Positions 45,750 to 57,090 of a stretch of DNA of 59,124 nucleotides are shown piece after piece (position 1 is the stretch's first letter; every line of letters starts with the position of its first letter). The DNA is from Spongospora subterranea f. sp. subterranea (lineage: Eukaryota; Endomyxa: Phytomyxea; Phytomyxea; Plasmodiophorida), in NCBI GenBank assembly GCA_049724395.1, contig JAUGWO010000137.1, forward strand, positions 1 to 59,124, in the 5' to 3' direction. Made by a program: the position numbers and the translations under genes. The notes under the pieces are model-generated. The model saw only the letters and a list, made by a program, of their open reading frames with translations. It had not been told where the DNA came from and ran no database searches.

Positions 45750-46406
45750 TTATGGGAATCGGCAGCCATGATAATTGGGAAGGTTATTCGAGAGAATTGC
45801 AAATTGCGAAAAGAAGAACAAAATCAGCTGAACGAGTATCAATGCCTCAACCCAAGGGACGGCACCGGCCATTTCCTCGAACAATGCGATACCCCTCAGC
45901 AATGAAGCGATGAAAAAGATTCCTTTGACATACAGGAACTCAATCGCAAGACCCCCTCCCATGTATATTTCAACAAAAGCAAACGGTGAACCAATTCCGT
46001 TGATGAGCAGCGCCTGCCACTTCGGCATCCCTACCGTACAAGCGGGGTCGGATGGCGAAGGAGCCGCTGACACGATTGGGGACTTGCTGACTCGATGCTG
46101 CAATTGGATGTCCCATAACTCGCAAACAAAGGTTGCGGCGAAAACGTAAAGGTATACTGTGGCCGCATTGCTGAGAAGGCGTCGGTTTAGATTACGGGGT
46201 CTTGGCTGGCGGTGTGTTGATTGACCACACTCGGGATCCTTCGAGAGTTCGTTCCTGTTCGGGTCGTCGAGATGCTGCTGCTGCGATGAAGAAGCGGCGG
46301 TAATCGATTGAAGCGGCAACTCGTCCTGATTCTGCTGGGACCTGCCAGCATGGACCGCCGATAGCATGATGACGACGGCCACGATGATCATCCGTTTCAT
46401 GGCCAT
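45750..46406 (-). CDS. Putative secretory-pathway membrane protein, single exon
   Basis: An uninterrupted frame of 218 codons. MAMKRMIIVAVVIMLSAVHA is a signal peptide. A polar, Gln-rich segment follows (to about residue 75), then about four hydrophobic segments (for example AATVYLYVFAATFVCEL, GIFFIASLLRGIALF, ALILVQLILFFFSQFAIL). The stretch GIGSPFAFVEIYMGGGLAIE slightly resembles the FYLG core of TM2-domain proteins, but this is weak. Unlike the other host genes here it has no intron, and it lies between two direct copies of a Harbinger-associated repeat. Function unknown. Confidence 0.55.
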   Translation of the reverse strand: MAMKRMIIVAVVIMLSAVHAGRSQQNQDELPLQSITAASSSQQQHLDDPNRNELSKDPECGQSTHRQPRPRNLNRRLLSNAATVYLYVFAATFVCELWDIQLQHRVSKSPIVSAAPSPSDPACTVGMPKWQALLINGIGSPFAFVEIYMGGGLAIEFLYVKGIFFIASLLRGIALFEEMAGAVPWVEALILVQLILFFFSQFAILSNNLPNYHGCRFP

Positions 46407-46609
46407 TGTTTCGACCGCCCTGATGTGAACAGTTTGGAGTGTTTTAGGAAGTGAACAATTTAACGGTACTCAGTGCCGTAGCTTTCCAGTCCAACACGTT
46501 GATATAGTACATACGTTACGGCATTGACGGACTTCCTGGCCTGTTGCACGGACTATGCGGGTCAGGCGTCGAATGCTGTGAATCGAATTACCCGACCGGT
46601 TGGAGTTGG
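46407..46609. other. Upstream region of the membrane-protein gene
   Basis: No gene seen; presumed promoter DNA, joined to the right flanking repeat. Confidence 0.4.
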
Positions 46610-46852
46610 CTAACTAATGGTGGTACAGTTATTGGAGGGGTGTTCGGAACTACACCTATTGTGATGCGGATATTAAAAAAAAACATTCAAAATACGACAT
46701 TTTGGAATGCCTTCAGATTTATATGGCATTTTTTATATTTTTCAATAAAAAAACAATCCCGAATGTCGTGAATCCTCGTAGCAAACTTCGACCTCTCGTT
46801 TTCGTTTGACGTTCGTGCACAAAGAAGCTCGTTCCATGAGTAACTCAAACAA
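46610..46852 (+). repeat. Dispersed repeat, right copy (Harbinger-associated)
   Basis: Same 240-base family and direction as 45,104-45,342. Here it stands without transposase sequence, consistent with a MITE. Confidence 0.8.
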
Positions 46853-46879
46853 GGTCTGACCACGTGGCCTCACGGTGGA

Positions 46880-47452
46880 CTTACGACGCACTAACTGTCC
46901 CTATAAACTTACGACGCACTAACTGTCTCTATAAACTTACGACGCACTAAGTGTCCCTAAAAACTTACGACGCACTAACTGTGCCTATAAACTTACGACG
47001 CACTAACTGTCCCTATAAACTTACGACGCACTAACTGTGCCTATAAACTTACGACGCACTAAGTGTCCCTATAAACTTACGACGCACTAACTGTCCCTAT
47101 AAACTTACGACGCACTAACTGTGCCTATAAACTTACGACGCACTAAGTGTCCCTATAAACTTACGACGCACTAACTGTCCCTATAAACTTACGACGCACT
47201 AACTGTCCCTATAAACTTACGACGCACTAACTGTGCCTATAAACTTACGACGCACTAAGTGTCCCTATAAACTTACGACGCACTAACTGTCCCTATAAAC
47301 TTACGACGCACTAACTGTCCCTATAAACTTACGACGCACTAACTGTCCCTATAAACTTACGACGCACTAACTGTCCCTATAAACTTACGACGCACTAACT
47401 GTCCCTATAAACTTACGACGCACTAAGTGTCCCTATAAACTTACGACGCACT
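46880..47452. repeat. 28-base satellite, left array
   Basis: About 20 copies of CTTACGACGCACTAACTGTC plus CCTATAAA. Variants carry CTAAGTGTCCC or CTAACTGTGCC. The array continues on the far side of the gypsy element at 54,082; the element's 5-base target duplication GCACT is taken from the satellite unit, so one array was split in two. Confidence 0.98.
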
Positions 47453-47656
47453 TGTAGCGACTTCGGCTCAATCGCTCGACAACTACACTCGAGTTAACCT
47501 TCCGATAGCAGCTTAAATGCAAAGTGTCCTTTATTTAATCCTACGACCGCCCGTAAATCGAGGTATTCAATTCTCCAATCGCCCTTAAATCGAGGTATTC
47601 AATTCTCCGATCGTCCTTAAAATCGAAGCGCACAATCCTCACACGGACGGATTACA
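47453..47656 (-). repeat. Gypsy 3' LTR (left)
   Basis: 204 bases, running on the plus strand from TGTAGCGACTTCGGCTCAAT to CACACGGACGGATTACA. It is preceded by GCACT, the target duplication. Confidence 0.95.
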
Positions 47657-50600
47657 CTTCCCCCTCCGCTTGAAGCCTTGAACGGGAATCCCCAGGTCGC
47701 GCGCGGCTTCTCGCGCGGTTCTCGTTTTCGCAGCCTTGAGCCACCGCTCTGTCATAGCTGGTACGTCTTCCAACATGTTTTTGAGAGGTTCCCAAGTTTC
47801 GTCGCCGTCCGCCCAACCACGCCATCGTACCTTGATCTCCCAGACGTCGGCATGCTTCCGTAAGCCCAAGAACTCGGCGACCTCATACCCAGCAGAATCA
47901 TGAGCGCACTGATCATATAAATCTGCATCAACATTCAGGCTTGCGTCCGAATAAAATTTCATTCGACTGGCATGCACTTCACGTCTATCATGTGTCACCA
48001 GATCCTCGACCTCGTAAATCCAATCACTCAGGATGTTCACGATTCTCGCGGGTCCTCGCCACTTCGTCTGTAACTTCCCTAGACGTCTCTCAATTTCTCT
48101 TGAGATCAGGACATAATCGCCTTTGTCAAAGTTGATCTTTACGACATTTCCTTTCCTCAACCTCCGATCCCTTTCAAGTTGCCGTTTCTTATCTGTCGAC
48201 CTTTTTACGGCTTTGTGAATCTCGTCCAATGACCTTCGTAATCCATCGGTCATAGATTTTTGATTTTTTCAGCATCTAGTCGATTCTCCACGACCGTCTG
48301 ACTTCGATTCGAATATATAGCATCTAAAGGACTGCTGGCAGGCAATCCTGTAAAAACCGTGATCGGCGCAAATCGTCCAAACCTCTGGCTCGCAGTATGA
48401 TTCAACGACATCTGCACCAATGGCAACAGGTCAGGCCAGTCTCCAGATTGTAGTCGCAACTCAGATAACAACGCTCGCACCACGAACAGTAAATCTCGAT
48501 TGACTCGTTCTACTGTCCCATTCGCCCATGGAACGTACGCCGTAGTGAAGTGATGCTTCGTGTTCAGTCTTGTATTCAACTCCTTCATGACCTCGTTTTT
48601 AAAATGTGCTCCCTGGTCACTGACAGTCTGATGAACGACCCCGAATCTGCTAAACCAGGATAACAACGCGTTCACCACAACACGATGATCTGCATTCTTG
48701 GCTGGAAATAATTCCCGATAGGACGAAAAATCATCTTGAACAACTAGAATATAGATATACGGATTCTCGCCCTTAGCCTTCATCTTGTCCATGAAAAAGA
48801 AAATCGTAGTGTAACAGCTTATTAGGTCGGTCTGCATGTAATGCTTCCCCAAATGGCCTTGGTATTACAGTTCCTTTGTTCGCTTCACAATGTAAGCACT
48901 CCCGTACAAATTTCAGGATATCGTTTCTCATGTTTTTCCACCAGAACCTTGCTTTCACGGCTTCTAATGTCGCCTCGACTCCTCGATGTCCTGCGCTGCT
49001 GCTGTGGGCAATGATCATAATCCTCACTGCCAACTCTTCTGATGGAATCCAAATCTTCCCTTCCCCGGTCTTGAAGACATCATCATTATCGGCATGTACA
49101 CCGTCTTTCATGGTATCGCTGAAAATATGCTCCTTGTACGCGTTCTGAATCGCCGTAATTTCGCCCAGATCGGGCCAGACAAACGTAGTCGCATGCAAAG
49201 GTCGAACCCTTTGATTGATTGAAACATCTCCAATAGCAGCGGCTCGGCCTTCCGTCTCCGCATGTTGTGCCCATCGCGTTAGTAGATCAGCCCATACGTT
49301 GTCAGATCCTGAAATATGACGAATGCTATACTTGTAAGCTAAAAGTTTGGTGGCCCACCGCTCAAGCCTGTCGCAAACGTGCCTTCGCTTCTCGCTTGCC
49401 CTTTCCGACGGGTCCAAGATATACACTAGGTTTCGATGATCCGTGAATATCACGAATCCTTTCTCTCTTAACAGAAAATGTCTCAAACGCCCAACCGCCT
49501 CGATGATTGGAAATGCCTCTTTCTCAATCGTCGACCACTGGAGGGACGCCCCTTTAAATGTACCGCTAAGAAAAACCAATGGCGCATGTCGCAGTTGACT
49601 AATATCCTCCAGGCCAATATCCTCTTCCGGCACTTGTGTCAGCACGACGGCCCAATGTTGGTCGCTAGCGTCAGTAAATAAACAGAACGGTTTGTCGGCA
49701 TCTGGATGCGCCAGCTCCACAACGTTGGCCACAACCTCTTTTGCGTGTTGGAAGCTGTGTCGATGCCGCTCATCCCATCCTATCTCCGATAGTTTGACCT
49801 TGTTCATCACATTCCTCTTACTAGACCCAGCGATCTTCATAGCTTCATTTTTCGCTTCTTGTAAGAAATGAATATGCTTCGTAAACTCAGGAATGGCGAC
49901 TCGGAGCCATCCTAATGCACAAATAAACTGCTGTAGTTCTCCAGCGTTCTGCGGCTCCTCCATATTTCTCAACGATTCAACCAGCTTAGGGTCGAATCGA
50001 ATGCCTGTACCAGAGATAATTCGCCCACACCAATGGACTTCCCGGTTAAATAAATCACAGCGACGTGCATTCAACTTGATCCCGAATAAGTCCAAACGCT
50101 TAAACACCAGACGTAAATTTTCAAGCAACTCTTGAACAGTAGGTGCAAAAATTAACAAATCATCGATCCACAACAGAGTGTTCTTATAAAGATAGTCACC
50201 AAGTGCCTCCTGCATCCCCGCTTGGAAGCATGCGACAGCATCTGTGGCTCCCTGAACCACTCTAGTCGGTGTGTAGACGCCTTCATCAGTCATAAATGAC
50301 AGTAGCTCCTGTGATTCTTCTGCCAGAGGGAACTGCCAATACCCTTTGTAAGCGTCCAGCGTTGCGAAGTAACTGGCCCCGGCTAGTCGCCCCATCACGA
50401 TTTCCAATGACGGCATCGGCCAGGCTACAGGTTCGGTGTCTGCATTGATTCCTCGGAGGTCCACCGTCATTCGGTATCCACGATTGTTAGGTTTCGGGAC
50501 AACCAGCACTGGTGACGTGTATCTTGATCGGATGTTTCTATAAACATAACCGTTAGTCTCCAGTTCCTTCACAAATTCACGTAGAAAGTCAGAGTGACTA

Positions 50601-52259
50601 GGAGGGTATCGTCTCGGCTTGCATCTTCGCGGCCGTGACCCTTCCTTAAGATGGATTCTCATCGGTCTGACATTGGCCGGAGGGTCGGCTCCCAAACGAA
50701 CTCGAAACAGATCGGGAACTTGATCAATGATTGCCTTCAGAGCTTCCATTGTCGCGTCATCGGCGCCATTCCCAACGGTCCGTCTAATCATATCTCGCTT
50801 CGCATCCTCGAGATCCTCGGAGCCTTCTCCAGTGTGGTCAGCCTTCATATCGTCATTTGCTGCAATTAATATCTTTGCGGCGGCGTAGCTTTCAGCTTCG
50901 CTATCCTCAGTTTGATGTCGGATCAACTTCTCAAGCGCTGTCGTCGGATCGATCCCCAGACAGGTAAGCTCCGGCTTTCCAATTAAAACAGTTTCCATCT
51001 CTGCATCCATAACCCAGCATCGCACTAGTGGCAGTGTGATGTCTCCAACCGCCGTCCCGATAGTGACAGGGATATCAACGAATCCCCTGACAATCGGCGC
51101 AATTCCATCACAGCTGGCCCGTTTCGCCGCGAACTGAACCTTGATCACTTGATGGACGAGCTGCACTTTAGGATTCTTGCGTTGAATCTCCTTCAGCAAC
51201 GACCCTGGAATATATGTACGATCCGCCCCGCTATCAAGTTGAGTTGGATACTGGCACCCTTGTCCAAAAATCCCGACTGTTTCTTCTTCTTCTCGACGCG
51301 TAACTTTCTTCGCTCGAGTCTCCACCTTGCCCAACGCCTTCTTGTTCTTGAATGCGGCGATTAACTTTTCCCGCTCTTCCTTGGTGATTCTCTGCTGGCA
51401 TTCAGAAAGCCAATGGCCGCCTCCACATTTCAAACATCCATCAGTAGACTTCTCTGTCCTTGGCTTCCATGAACCCTTCCAATATTTGCTCGTGACATTG
51501 TTTGAAGCCTCTCTGTTGGTCACCCTAGCGGGTTCGTGACCGTTAGACTTCTTGTCCTGTTTCTCCTGATCGTCTTTTATGTGGCGTTCGCCACCGTGTG
51601 GACGCGATGCCCGATGAACCTCGTCCTGGTTTGTAACGATTCTTAGAAGTACGTCGAACAACTTTCTGCAGTCTTTGCGAGCTTCTCGATGGTTGAACTT
51701 CAGCACGTTCGTCGCCATCCTTCGCACCGCCTCAGGCTGCAGAGCTTCGATGATTAGCTTAGCTTTCATTTTCATCCCGGCTTCATCCATGAACATTTCG
51801 GCTGAAGCCTCCTTCTCGACGATCTCATTGAATTCCATAAACAACTTCATCAATCTTGCATCGGCATCAGATATGGATATATCGTACTTCAGCTGCTCCC
51901 TAACGATCTGCTCAATGTCATAAACAGCATCTTTAGGCTTCAGAAGCTTCTTCAGATAGAGCTCAAGGTGATCGTCAGTCACTTGATCTTCTGGTACATC
52001 TCGAATACGTAATTCGCAGATGACTTGTAATAGCTTCGGTTCAATCGACAGTAGCAAACTCGTCGCATTGATTCTTTCGTTGTGCGTCGTCCGTCTTTCT
52101 TGGATTTTCCTGATATACTGCTTCCTTTGGTGGAAGAATTCAGCCACATCTTTCGGCACCAATGACGTCAAGTTTGGCGCCTCGATCGGTTCGAACATGG
52201 GATTCTTCACACCACCTCTTCGTGCCATCCTTAAGCCTCAGTATGAGCTTAGAACGTTC

Positions 52260-54081
52260 TGTAGCGACTTCGGCTCAATCGCTCGACAACTACACTCGAG
52301 TTAACCTTCCGATAGCAGCTCAAATGCAAAGTGTCCTTTATTTAATCCTACGACCGCCCGTAAATCGAGGTATTCAATTCTCCAATCGCCCTTAAATCGA
52401 GGTATTCAATTCTCCGATCGTCCTTAAAATTAGGGCTCCGATCGGGTCGGGTATCTACCCGTACCCGCCGGGTAGTTACCGACCGGGTAGGGTATCGGTA
52501 GATAGTCAATACCCGACCCGACTACCCGCGGGTATCTGTAGCCTTTTTCGGATTATGGATACGGCGTTAAGCTCTTTTTCAACAACTCAAATAAAAATAT
52601 CCTAACAGAAGATTAGAAGCACATAAGGCCGTGAAGTTTAAGAAAGAATCTCAGGAAATCGGTCATGGAGTCTTTATTGCGCAACGGACTGGGCGACCTC
52701 GTCAAGATTACCTGACCGTCTGGTCAGGCAAATCAACAGAACTGATTGTCGTATATGTGCTCCTAATCGCATCGTGACCAGTCAGCAATATGCCACCCAG
52801 AAAACGTAGATCTGTTATTGCTGAAAGGTTCCATCAGACGATGGCTCGTAAACTGCAGTGCCAGTTGAGGACACTACTTCATCGTCTGATGGCGACGTAA
52901 CTTCGGAAGCAAGGCGAAGCGACCACAGCGTTGACTTCGTTGACGCTGTCGCCGTTGATGTCGAGGTTGTGCCCAAAATCCGTGCAGTCAAGAAACCAAA
53001 AGGAGCGACTCCACATTTTTCATGATACAGAGAGCTGTCGAAGTCCAGGAAGGCCTCAAGAATTGGATTAGCACTAATCCACAGATTGGCAAGGTAAAAC
53101 TAGGATCTCTGCAGTTTTTTGATGACGAATGGGAATTTTCAAAACGGATATGCAATTTGCTGGAAAGGTTTTGAAGAAGCCAGCAGAGTGATGTCTGGAG
53201 AAAAGTATCCGACGCTTTCCCTCACGATGCCTGCTTTTATTGAGTTGTTTGCCGAGGCCGAGGTCGAGAACACGAAAGATGGACAGTTGAATAATGCCCT
53301 ATGTGCTGCTCATGCATGTTTGGCAAAATACTATACCTTTACTGATGACTCTCCTTTTCATCTCCTCGCCTTTCTGTATCTTGAAAGCAAAGACTTTGAC
53401 GTTTTTGTACCCAGGTTTAATCACTGGCACTGTTTCGCTGCTCAAAAAATGAATTTCAACGAAGAACCAAACGACAGACCAGGCAAATAACAAAATCCAC
53501 CTTCACGCATCACAACAACACGTGAACAAAGCATTGCTGTAGTTAATGTTTACTCATTCAACATCACGATGACGTTTGCTTGGATGAAGTGGATAAGTAC
53601 CTCAGGCTACCTTGCGAGGATCCAACCCAAGATCCGCTTCAATACTGGGGAATACACGAGAAACAGTTCCCAGGTCTTAGTGCTATTGCTAGGGATATTT
53701 TGAGTACAGTATTCCTAACTCCTCAGTATCCGCTGAACGGTAAGTTTTCAATTGCGGCCGCGGCATAATTGGGCTCCGGCGCCATTCTCTAAAGCCAAAG
53801 ACATTGAACGCGTTGATGTTCGGGAAAAGCGCACTTAAGCAATAAACAACCTAGCGGCTTTGCTCGACTCTGTAGTCGCACCGCATGCGCCAGTCGCGCA
53901 TTTCTTTGAAGTATGGCTGCGCCAGTGGCGCACTTTTGATAGTCGGGTACCGGGTATATACCCGGTACCCGACCAAAAACCCGGGTCGGATACCGGTAGA
54001 TGGCAGGTACCCGACCCGACCCGACCCGATCGGAGCACTACTTAAAATCGAAGCGCACAATCCTCACACGGACGGATTACA
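52260..54081 (-). repeat. Gypsy 5' LTR (right), interrupted by the hAT element
   Basis: LTR sequence at 52,260-52,430 and 54,049-54,081 makes up the same 204 bases as the left LTR once the hAT and its 8-base duplication are set aside. It is followed by GCACT, matching the left flank. Confidence 0.95.
52431..54040 (+). mobile_element. Nonautonomous hAT element inserted in the gypsy LTR
   Basis: 1,610 bases with terminal inverted repeats: the left end TAGGGCTCCGATCGGGTCGG pairs with the right end CCGACCCGATCGGAGCACTA. An exact 8-base duplication CTTAAAAT flanks it, as hAT elements make. Subterminal regions are rich in CGGGTA/TACCCG words. The interior is a shrunken transposase relic related to 1-1926: it keeps the stretch with LTMPAFIELFAEAEVENTKD and the dimerisation part (DPLQYWGIHEKQFP), but most of the catalytic core is gone. 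It must have moved using an enzyme supplied by another copy. Confidence 0.95.
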
Positions 54082-55275
54082 GCACTAACTGTCCCTATAA
54101 ACTTACGACGCACTAACTGTCCCTACAAACTTACGACGCACTAACTGTCCCTATAAACTTACGACGCACTAACTGTCCCTATAAACTTACGACGCACTAA
54201 CTGTCCCTATAAACTTACGACGCACTAACTGTCCCTATAAACTTACGACGCACTAACTGTCCCTATAAACTTACGACGCACTAACTGTCCCTAAAATAAA
54301 CTTACGACGCACTAAGTGTCCCTATAAACTTACGACGCACTAAGTGTCCCTACAAACTTACGACGCACTAACTGTCCCTATAAACTTACGACGCACTAAC
54401 TGTCCCTATAAACTTACGACGCACTAACTGTCCCTACTGTCCCTTAAACTTACGACGCACTAACTGTCCCTATAAACTTACGACGCACTAACTGTCCCTA
54501 TAAACTTACGACGCACTAACTGTCCCTATAAACTTACGACGCACTAACTGTCCCTATAAACTTACGACGCACTAACTGTCCCTATAAACTTACGACGCAC
54601 TAACTGTCCCTATAAACTTACGACGCACTAACTGTCCCTATAAACTTACTGACGCACTAACTGTCCCTATAAACTTACGACGCACTAAGTGTCCCTATAA
54701 ACTTACGACGCACTAACTGTCCCTATAAACTTACGACGCACTAACTGTCCCTATAAACTTACGACGCACTAACTGTCCCTATAAACTTACGACGCACTAA
54801 CTGTCCCTATAAACTTACGATGCACTTACTGTCCCTTTAAACTTACGACGCACTAACTGTCCCTACAAACTTACGACGCACTAACTGTCCCTATAAACTT
54901 AAACTGTCCCTATAAACTTACGACGCACTAACTGTCCCTTTAAACTTACGACGCACTAACTGTCCCTATAAACTTACGACGCACTAACTGTCCCTATAAA
55001 CTTACGACGCACTAACTGTCCCTATAAACTTACGACGCACTAAGTGTCCCTATAAACTTACGACACGCACTAACTGTCCCTATAAACTTACGACGCACTA
55101 ACTGTCCCTATAAACTTACGACGCACTAACTGTCCCTATAAACTTACGACGCACTAACTGTCCCTATTAAACTTACGACGCACTAAGTGTCCCTATAAAC
55201 TTACGACGCACTAAGTGTCCCTATAAACTTACGACGCACTAACTGTGCCTATAAACTTACGACGCACTAAGTGTC
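54082..55275. repeat. 28-base satellite, right array
   Basis: About 42 copies of the same unit as at 46,880. Most are the CTAACTGTCCC form, with a few one- to five-base indels and one partial unit. Sequence after 55,275 is unique. Confidence 0.98.
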
Positions 55276-55779
55276 CTATCGTTGCTAGTCGTCAAGTGCC
55301 CAGCCTCAGTCACCCAGACCTACGTCAGGCAACGGCAGCGTTCGCGCTCGGGTGTGGTCGTACAGCAGCTGAGAAGGTGGTCGACCTTTTGCATCGGAGA
55401 GTTCCCTCAGGACCATGTTCCTTCAGGTTTGCGTCGATCACGTTCGTTTGTTAGTAACGTTGATATGGCGCTTCTTTCTCGACATCAACGTCTACTCGAA
55501 CTTCGAGGAAGGCATAACTTTGTGGCCGAAGCCACTGATCCAGTCAACTATCTATAAATACACTCAGGTGTATCACTTATATACACTAAGGTGTATCATT
55601 TTATATGTACACTTTTTCGACACACAATGCTGACACATGTAGCTTTCTCGGCACACAAGTTTGCGCAGCACATTGAACAAATAGTTGATACGTTATTTTG
55701 TGCCGTACGGTAACCGGTTAACCGGGACCGTAAGTTAACCGGTTAACTCCGGACTTTAACCGAAATGTGCCCACCCCTA
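55276..55779. mobile_element. Remnant of a second hAT-like element (right end)
   Basis: The stretch at about 55,705-55,779 reads, on the minus strand, AGGGGTGGGCACATTTCGG followed by AGTTAACCGGTTAAC words. This is the style of hAT terminal repeats (starting AGGGGTGGGCA with subterminal ACCGGTTA motifs). The sequence left of it holds an open frame of about 90 codons (55,282-55,557) without a recognised motif. The partner end is not seen; the satellite may have replaced it. Confidence 0.45.
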
Positions 55780-55826
55780 CTGGGTTCCCAGGTATCTATG
55801 TACTGCACGTGCACTCCACGGATTAT

Positions 55827-56180
55827 TTATACAGTTTGCTCCATTGTTTCTTCTATTGTGTGTTGTTCCACATATCTAGACCATTTACTTATACCATGTT
55901 CCAGTGTCTCTTCTCTTCGATGATATTTCGTTGTTATATTTCGTCGGTTAAATTCAATTGTCTGATTGTTCCAATGTATTTCCGTTATCCAGTTTCCACG
56001 AACAAGTTCACATGTCATATTGCTCAGATGGGGTGTCGTTATCCAGTTTCCTAGATTAATTTCCAGTGTCAGGTTGCTCAGATGTAGTTTTGAGATCCAG
56101 TTTCCAATAGCAAGTTCCGATGTCCTATTGCTCATATGGGGTGTCGTTATCCAGTTTCCTAGATTATTTTGAAGTGCCTG
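55827..56180 (-). CDS. Open frame of about five 18-residue repeats
   Basis: Read on the minus strand, a 54-base degenerate tandem repeat gives the units GNWITTPHMSNRTSELAI, GNWISKLHLSNLTLEINL, GNWITTPHLSNMTCELVR, GNWITEIHWNNQTIEFNR and a weaker fifth. The plus strand has stops in the repeat. The pattern G-N-W-I-[ST]-x2-H-x-[SN]-N-x-T-x-E is kept while the DNA has drifted, which hints at a once-selected protein repeat. No start codon or splice partner is assigned, and it may be a fragment of a larger gene. Confidence 0.4.
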   Translation of the reverse strand, partial: QALQNNLGNWITTPHMSNRTSELAIGNWISKLHLSNLTLEINLGNWITTPHLSNMTCELVRGNWITEIHWNNQTIEFNRRNITTKYHRREETLEHGISKWSRYVEQHTIEETMEQTV

Positions 56181-56309
56181 ATTCCTCAGATAAAGTTGTT
56201 GCCCAAACGATGTTCAAGTCGCTCGTTCTTTGTCCAACTTATAAAAGTTGGGTGTGAACTCGAGCTACGCCGAAGCGTACACGGGCGAGTCGGCTGACAT
56301 TGGGACCTC

Positions 56310-56850
56310 TGCCTTTGAGATCCCATAGGATAGACAGCCATAATCAAGAAGACTACCCCGCCAGTCACCTCTAGACTGTCACCCTCTGTGCCAGCCGACT
56401 CCCTTCCACCAGCACCACGATCGATCGTCGCCACCATGGTGTCGATTCGTGACTTGCGCAGTTGATTGCGGAGTGTGTCTTTTGATAACTCAAAAACCCC
56501 ATCAGACCACACGCATCCGGCCGTTGCTCGAAGTATTTTTTCGCCTGCAGGCACCGTTTACGTGTTCGATCAAACAGGGTCGGTTGCATCCGAAATCGGC
56601 GTCTAAAATCGATGGTAGAGTATATCGGAGTGTCGTTAAAATAATGGCGATAAAGTCGCTCTCTAGCGGATGCTGTTTCCCTATTTTTGTTAGGCCGCCT
56701 AAAAAACCTAGAGCCTCGAGCGGGAGGTTGGTCTTCATCTTCGCTGCAAGACCACAAAGAATCACTGGAAACAACTTCACCGGAAAATAACTCTTGCATG
56801 AACCATTCTGGCCATAATTGCTCACTTTCAAACCCGATGAGGTCACCCAT
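56310..56850 (-). pseudogene. PIF/Harbinger-like transposase fragment, N-terminal part
   Basis: The ATG at 56,850 opens an acidic region (WSCSEDEDQPPARG) followed by the Harbinger signature LYRHYFNDTPIYSTIDFRRR and FRMQPTLFDR. The family match ends near 56,500, and the remainder, shared with 2806-2965, is not the catalytic core. The catalytic DDE part is therefore missing and the copy is dead or a deletion derivative. Confidence 0.65.
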
Positions 56851-57090
56851 GACTTGTTTGACTTTTGTTTTCGCCTACCCCGCTGCGGAAATTTGCGCGC
56901 CCGATTTTCCATTGGCATATGTACACTGTATTGGGAGGTATATACACGGACCATTTGCCCTACCCGCTAGACATCGTACCGTACCTTGCCGAGGCCTACT
57001 TTCAAGCCGCCCATCTCCGTCACGGAATGCGCGGGAATTGCATTTGGGGTTTGCCCTGGAATCACCTGCTTCATACTTCTTAATTTAGCA
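56851..57090. other. Promoter-side gap of the secreted two-domain gene
   Basis: No gene is seen. The coding frame is open back to about 56,986, but without an upstream ATG in frame. Confidence 0.5.

Larger units (their letters stand above)
47453..54081 (-). mobile_element. Young chromodomain Ty3/gypsy retrotransposon, split by a hAT element
   Basis: A gypsy element on the minus strand, about 5.0 kb without the nested hAT. Two 204-base LTRs with TGTAAT...GCTACA ends are flanked by the 5-base duplication GCACT. Parts in order from right to left: gag with a CCHC knuckle (CLKCGGGHWLSEC), protease (LDSGADRTYIP), reverse transcriptase (WIDDLLIFA), RNase H (FTDASDQHW), integrase zinc region (HRGVEATLEAVKARFWW), integrase core, and a chromodomain tail (VRWRGWADGDETWEPL). 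A purine tract (GCGGAGGGGGAAG) adjoins the left LTR. It looks nearly whole, with about two breaks in the coding frame. The LTRs differ at about one base, so insertion was recent. Confidence 0.95.

Noticed and set aside
46880-55275. Possible CRISPR-like array (short regular repeats)
   Set aside because: The 28-base units are contiguous with no spacers, the context is eukaryotic, and the array is a simple satellite.
56986-57090. Upstream extension of the secreted two-domain protein
   Set aside because: The extension has no ATG in frame; the ATG at 57,091 directly opens a signal peptide.
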